Assembly (NCBI GenBank): GCA_030835345.1 | Contig: JAURPH010000003.1 | Span: 98,124 to 162,123, forward strand | Reading direction: 5' to 3' | Source of the DNA: Thermodesulfobacteriota bacterium | GTDB lineage: Bacteria; Desulfobacterota_D; UBA1144 | DNA length: 64,000 nt | Translations under genes and position numbers: made by a program | The notes under the pieces: model-generated | Databases searched by the model: none | Told to the model about the DNA's origin: nothing | The model's input: only the letters and a program-made list of their open reading frames with translations | Part shown: piece after piece, positions 62,054 through 64,000 of the stretch | How the letters are laid out: each line of letters begins with the position of its first letter | Numbering within the stretch: position 1 is the stretch's first letter

Positions 62054-62986
62054 ATGAGCAAGATTAGTAAAGAAATATTGAAACTAAAAAAAGAAAAGAA
62101 TGCTGTAATATTAGCTCATAATTACCAAATACCTGAAGTTCAAGATGTAGCAGATTTTGTTGGGGACTCACTTGGCTTATCAAGAATTGCATCAAATACA
62201 GATGCTAAAATTATAGTTTTCTGTGGTGTACATTTTATGGCTGAAACAGCCTCAATTCTTTCCCCAGAAAAGAAAGTAATACTCCCTGATATTGATGCAG
62301 GCTGCTCCTTGGCTGACACTATTAATTACGAACAGTTAAAAAAGTGGAAAGAAAAAAATCCGAATGCTGTAGTTGTAAGCTATGTTAATACTACTGCGGA
62401 AGTTAAAGCTGAAAGTGATTACTGCTGTACTTCATCAAATGCATTACAAGTTGTAGAGTCTATTGAAGAAGATAAGGAAATACTTTTTCTCCCCGATATG
62501 TTTTTAGGTGCATATGTTCAAAAGAAGACAAACAGAAAGATAAATATTTGGCCTGGTGAATGTCATGTACATGCAGCAATGAAGTATGAAGAAATCAAAA
62601 ATTTGAAAGAAGAATATCCAGATTCTGAAGTATTGATACATCCTGAGTGTGCTTGTGGGTCTCAAGCTATGGCAATGGTAGAAAGAAACAACGACAAATC
62701 AATACATTTTCTATCAACAGAAGCTATGGTTAATAAGTCTAAAGAGATCTCTTCTAAAAATATCATTGTAGCAACGGAAGATGGAATAATACATAAAATG
62801 AAAAAAGTTGCACCTGAGAAAAATTTCATCTCAATTAATCGAAAATCACAATGCAATTTTATGAAGATGATAACTTTAGAAAAAGTTTTAAAATCATTAG
62901 TTAATGAGGGGCCGGAGATCAGGGTTAATGAAGAGTTGGCCTTAAGAGCAAAGACAGCAATTGATAGAATGATTTCAATTGGATAA
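62054..62986 (+). CDS. nadA: Quinolinate synthase
   Basis: VILAHNYQIPEVQDVADFVGDSLGLS, FCGVHFMAETASIL, HPECACGSQAM. Confidence 0.96.
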   Translation: MSKISKEILKLKKEKNAVILAHNYQIPEVQDVADFVGDSLGLSRIASNTDAKIIVFCGVHFMAETASILSPEKKVILPDIDAGCSLADTINYEQLKKWKEKNPNAVVVSYVNTTAEVKAESDYCCTSSNALQVVESIEEDKEILFLPDMFLGAYVQKKTNRKINIWPGECHVHAAMKYEEIKNLKEEYPDSEVLIHPECACGSQAMAMVERNNDKSIHFLSTEAMVNKSKEISSKNIIVATEDGIIHKMKKVAPEKNFISINRKSQCNFMKMITLEKVLKSLVNEGPEIRVNEELALRAKTAIDRMISIG

Positions 62987-62988
62987 AG

Positions 62989-63060
62989 TAGCCGCGGGTG
63001 GATTCGAACCACCGACATACGCCTTATGAGAGCGTCGCTCTACCCCTGAGCTACGCGGCC
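62989..63060 (-). tRNA. tRNA with CAU anticodon, probably elongator tRNA-Met
   Basis: GGCCGCGTAGCTCAGGGGTAGAGCGACGCTCTCATAAGGCGTATGTCGGTGGTTCGAATCCACCCGCGGCTA; G1-U72 pair as in other elongator Met tRNAs; no encoded CCA. Confidence 0.9.
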
Positions 63061-63074
63061 TTAATGAATTTTTG

Positions 63075-63102
63075 ATTTTATCATGACATAAAATAGATTC
63101 AA
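63075..63102 (-). promoter_or_regulatory. Predicted tRNA-Met promoter TTGAAT-16 nt-TAAAAT
   Basis: -35 at 63102-63097, -10 at 63080-63075, tRNA 5' end 63060. Confidence 0.5.
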
Positions 63103-63121
63103 GGATGTTAAGATAATTCTT

Positions 63122-63856
63122 ATGAACAAAGGCAAAAACATAGAAGAAATTGAAAGAAGAAAGTTTAATGTATTCTTGATACTTTCTGGAATTTTTTTAT
63201 CTTCAATGACAATGCTAAACATTCTAGGCACATCGCGATTTCTAGACTTAAGCTTTAATTTTCTAGGCTCTGAAATACCAATGATTGTTGCTGTTGGGGT
63301 GTTACCTTATCCAATAACATTCTTGTGTACAGACCTAATATCTGAAATATATGGACCAAGCAAAGCTAAATCGATTGTTTGGACAGGGCTTATAGTAAAT
63401 TTGTGGCTTGGAGCAATATTATGGTTGGGAGGCATTTTCCCTGAATTTGCAACATCAGAAAAAAGTTTAATATCAAATAATTCTTTTATGGCTATTAGAG
63501 AGCTAGCCTTGGGAACAATAGTAGCATCAATGGTTGCTTACTTTTTAGCTCAATATTTTGATGTAATAATTTTTCATTTCTTCAAAAAACTCACTAAAGG
63601 AAAACATCTATGGTTAAGAAATAATGCATCTACAATGGTAAGTCAACTTGTAGATACTACGTCGGTAATTTGTATTACTCATTTTTTAACTGGTGCTATA
63701 CCGATCCCAGAAGACAAACCTGTTTTTGTTGGATTAATTATGTTGATTGGATATGCATATATTTTTAAATTTGTATTCGCCTTAGTTGATACACCAATTT
63801 TTTATATGTTAACAAAATTTCTAAAAAACTATTTAAAAATCGAAGACAATGGTTGA
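63122..63856 (+). CDS. YhhQ/QueT-like queuosine precursor transporter (VUT family)
   Basis: MTMLNILGTSRFLDL..., FLCTDLISEIYGPSKAK, multiple TM helices, FDVIIFHFFKKLTKGKHLWLRNNASTMVSQLVDT. Confidence 0.9.
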   Translation: MNKGKNIEEIERRKFNVFLILSGIFLSSMTMLNILGTSRFLDLSFNFLGSEIPMIVAVGVLPYPITFLCTDLISEIYGPSKAKSIVWTGLIVNLWLGAILWLGGIFPEFATSEKSLISNNSFMAIRELALGTIVASMVAYFLAQYFDVIIFHFFKKLTKGKHLWLRNNASTMVSQLVDTTSVICITHFLTGAIPIPEDKPVFVGLIMLIGYAYIFKFVFALVDTPIFYMLTKFLKNYLKIEDNG

Positions 63857-64000
63857 AAAAAATATTAAAAAAAATCTCGACAAAATTTACAATGCCGCCC
63901 TATTGGCGGCAAACCCTATTGGTTGTATAAATGAGTTTATTGAAGAAAAAAACGAACTTCTCAAAATAGGAAAGAAAAAATATAACCTACATTCCTACGA
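63849..64000 (+). CDS. N-terminus of probable glycerate 2-kinase/hydroxypyruvate reductase (DUF4147-like), truncated by the window end
   Basis: MVEKNIKKNLDKIYNAALLAANPIGCINEFIEEKNELLKIGKKKYNLHSY; only 50 residues visible. Confidence 0.45.
   Translation, partial: MVEKNIKKNLDKIYNAALLAANPIGCINEFIEEKNELLKIGKKKYNLHSY

Noticed and set aside
1-64000. CRISPR array, prophage, IS element, toxin-antitoxin or other defence island
   Set aside because: No regularly spaced repeats, transposase, integrase or phage motifs, and no short TA-like pairs; nearly all space is occupied by recognisable core genes

Overview
This 64 kb, AT-rich window is a densely packed, housekeeping-type stretch of bacterial chromosome. 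It has very short intergenic gaps and many 4-nt ATGA-type gene overlaps. I see no rRNA, CRISPR array, prophage, transposase or recognisable biosynthetic/defence island. Main blocks: a caa3-type cytochrome c oxidase operon (sco-ctaC-ctaD-ctaE-ctaF-ctaA, minus strand); tRNA(CAU)-Zn-ribbon-RNase H-rnpB; tyrS/nadE; a long S41 protease followed by a lone DppB-type permease and truA; FAH-leuB-mfd-surA; thrS-infC-rpmI-rplT followed by gcvT-gcvH-gcvP; purC-CaCA antiporter-phoH; serA-hisZ-purA; tatC; a MaoC/CoA-ligase/nitroreductase-like/IscU-like/rhodanese region; uvrA; mnmG; a DUF255 protein with a degenerate UDG; leuS; dapL-like; midA-like; pduO-type adenosyltransferase-glnD-nadB; korAB; nadC-nadA; and a YhhQ family gene. 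The organism looks like a streamlined low-GC aerobe. I cannot place it taxonomically from the sequence alone. I did not find a clear new multi-gene system. The most interesting signals are in gene-expression architecture: (1) many first genes of transcription units have a -10 box 5-8 nt before the start codon, predicting leaderless mRNAs; (2) infC appears to start at an ATA codon, missed by the ORF track, that overlaps the thrS stop and follows a strong SD; (3) an intrinsic-terminator-like hairpin plus U8 sits in the middle of rnpB; (4) all eight convergent junctions lie between a 10-nt overlap and about a 2-nt gap; (5) a UDG-superfamily protein has lost its Fe-S cysteines; (6) an uncharacterised MaoC/ligase/nitroreductase-like neighbourhood may encode a small CoA-ester pathway.
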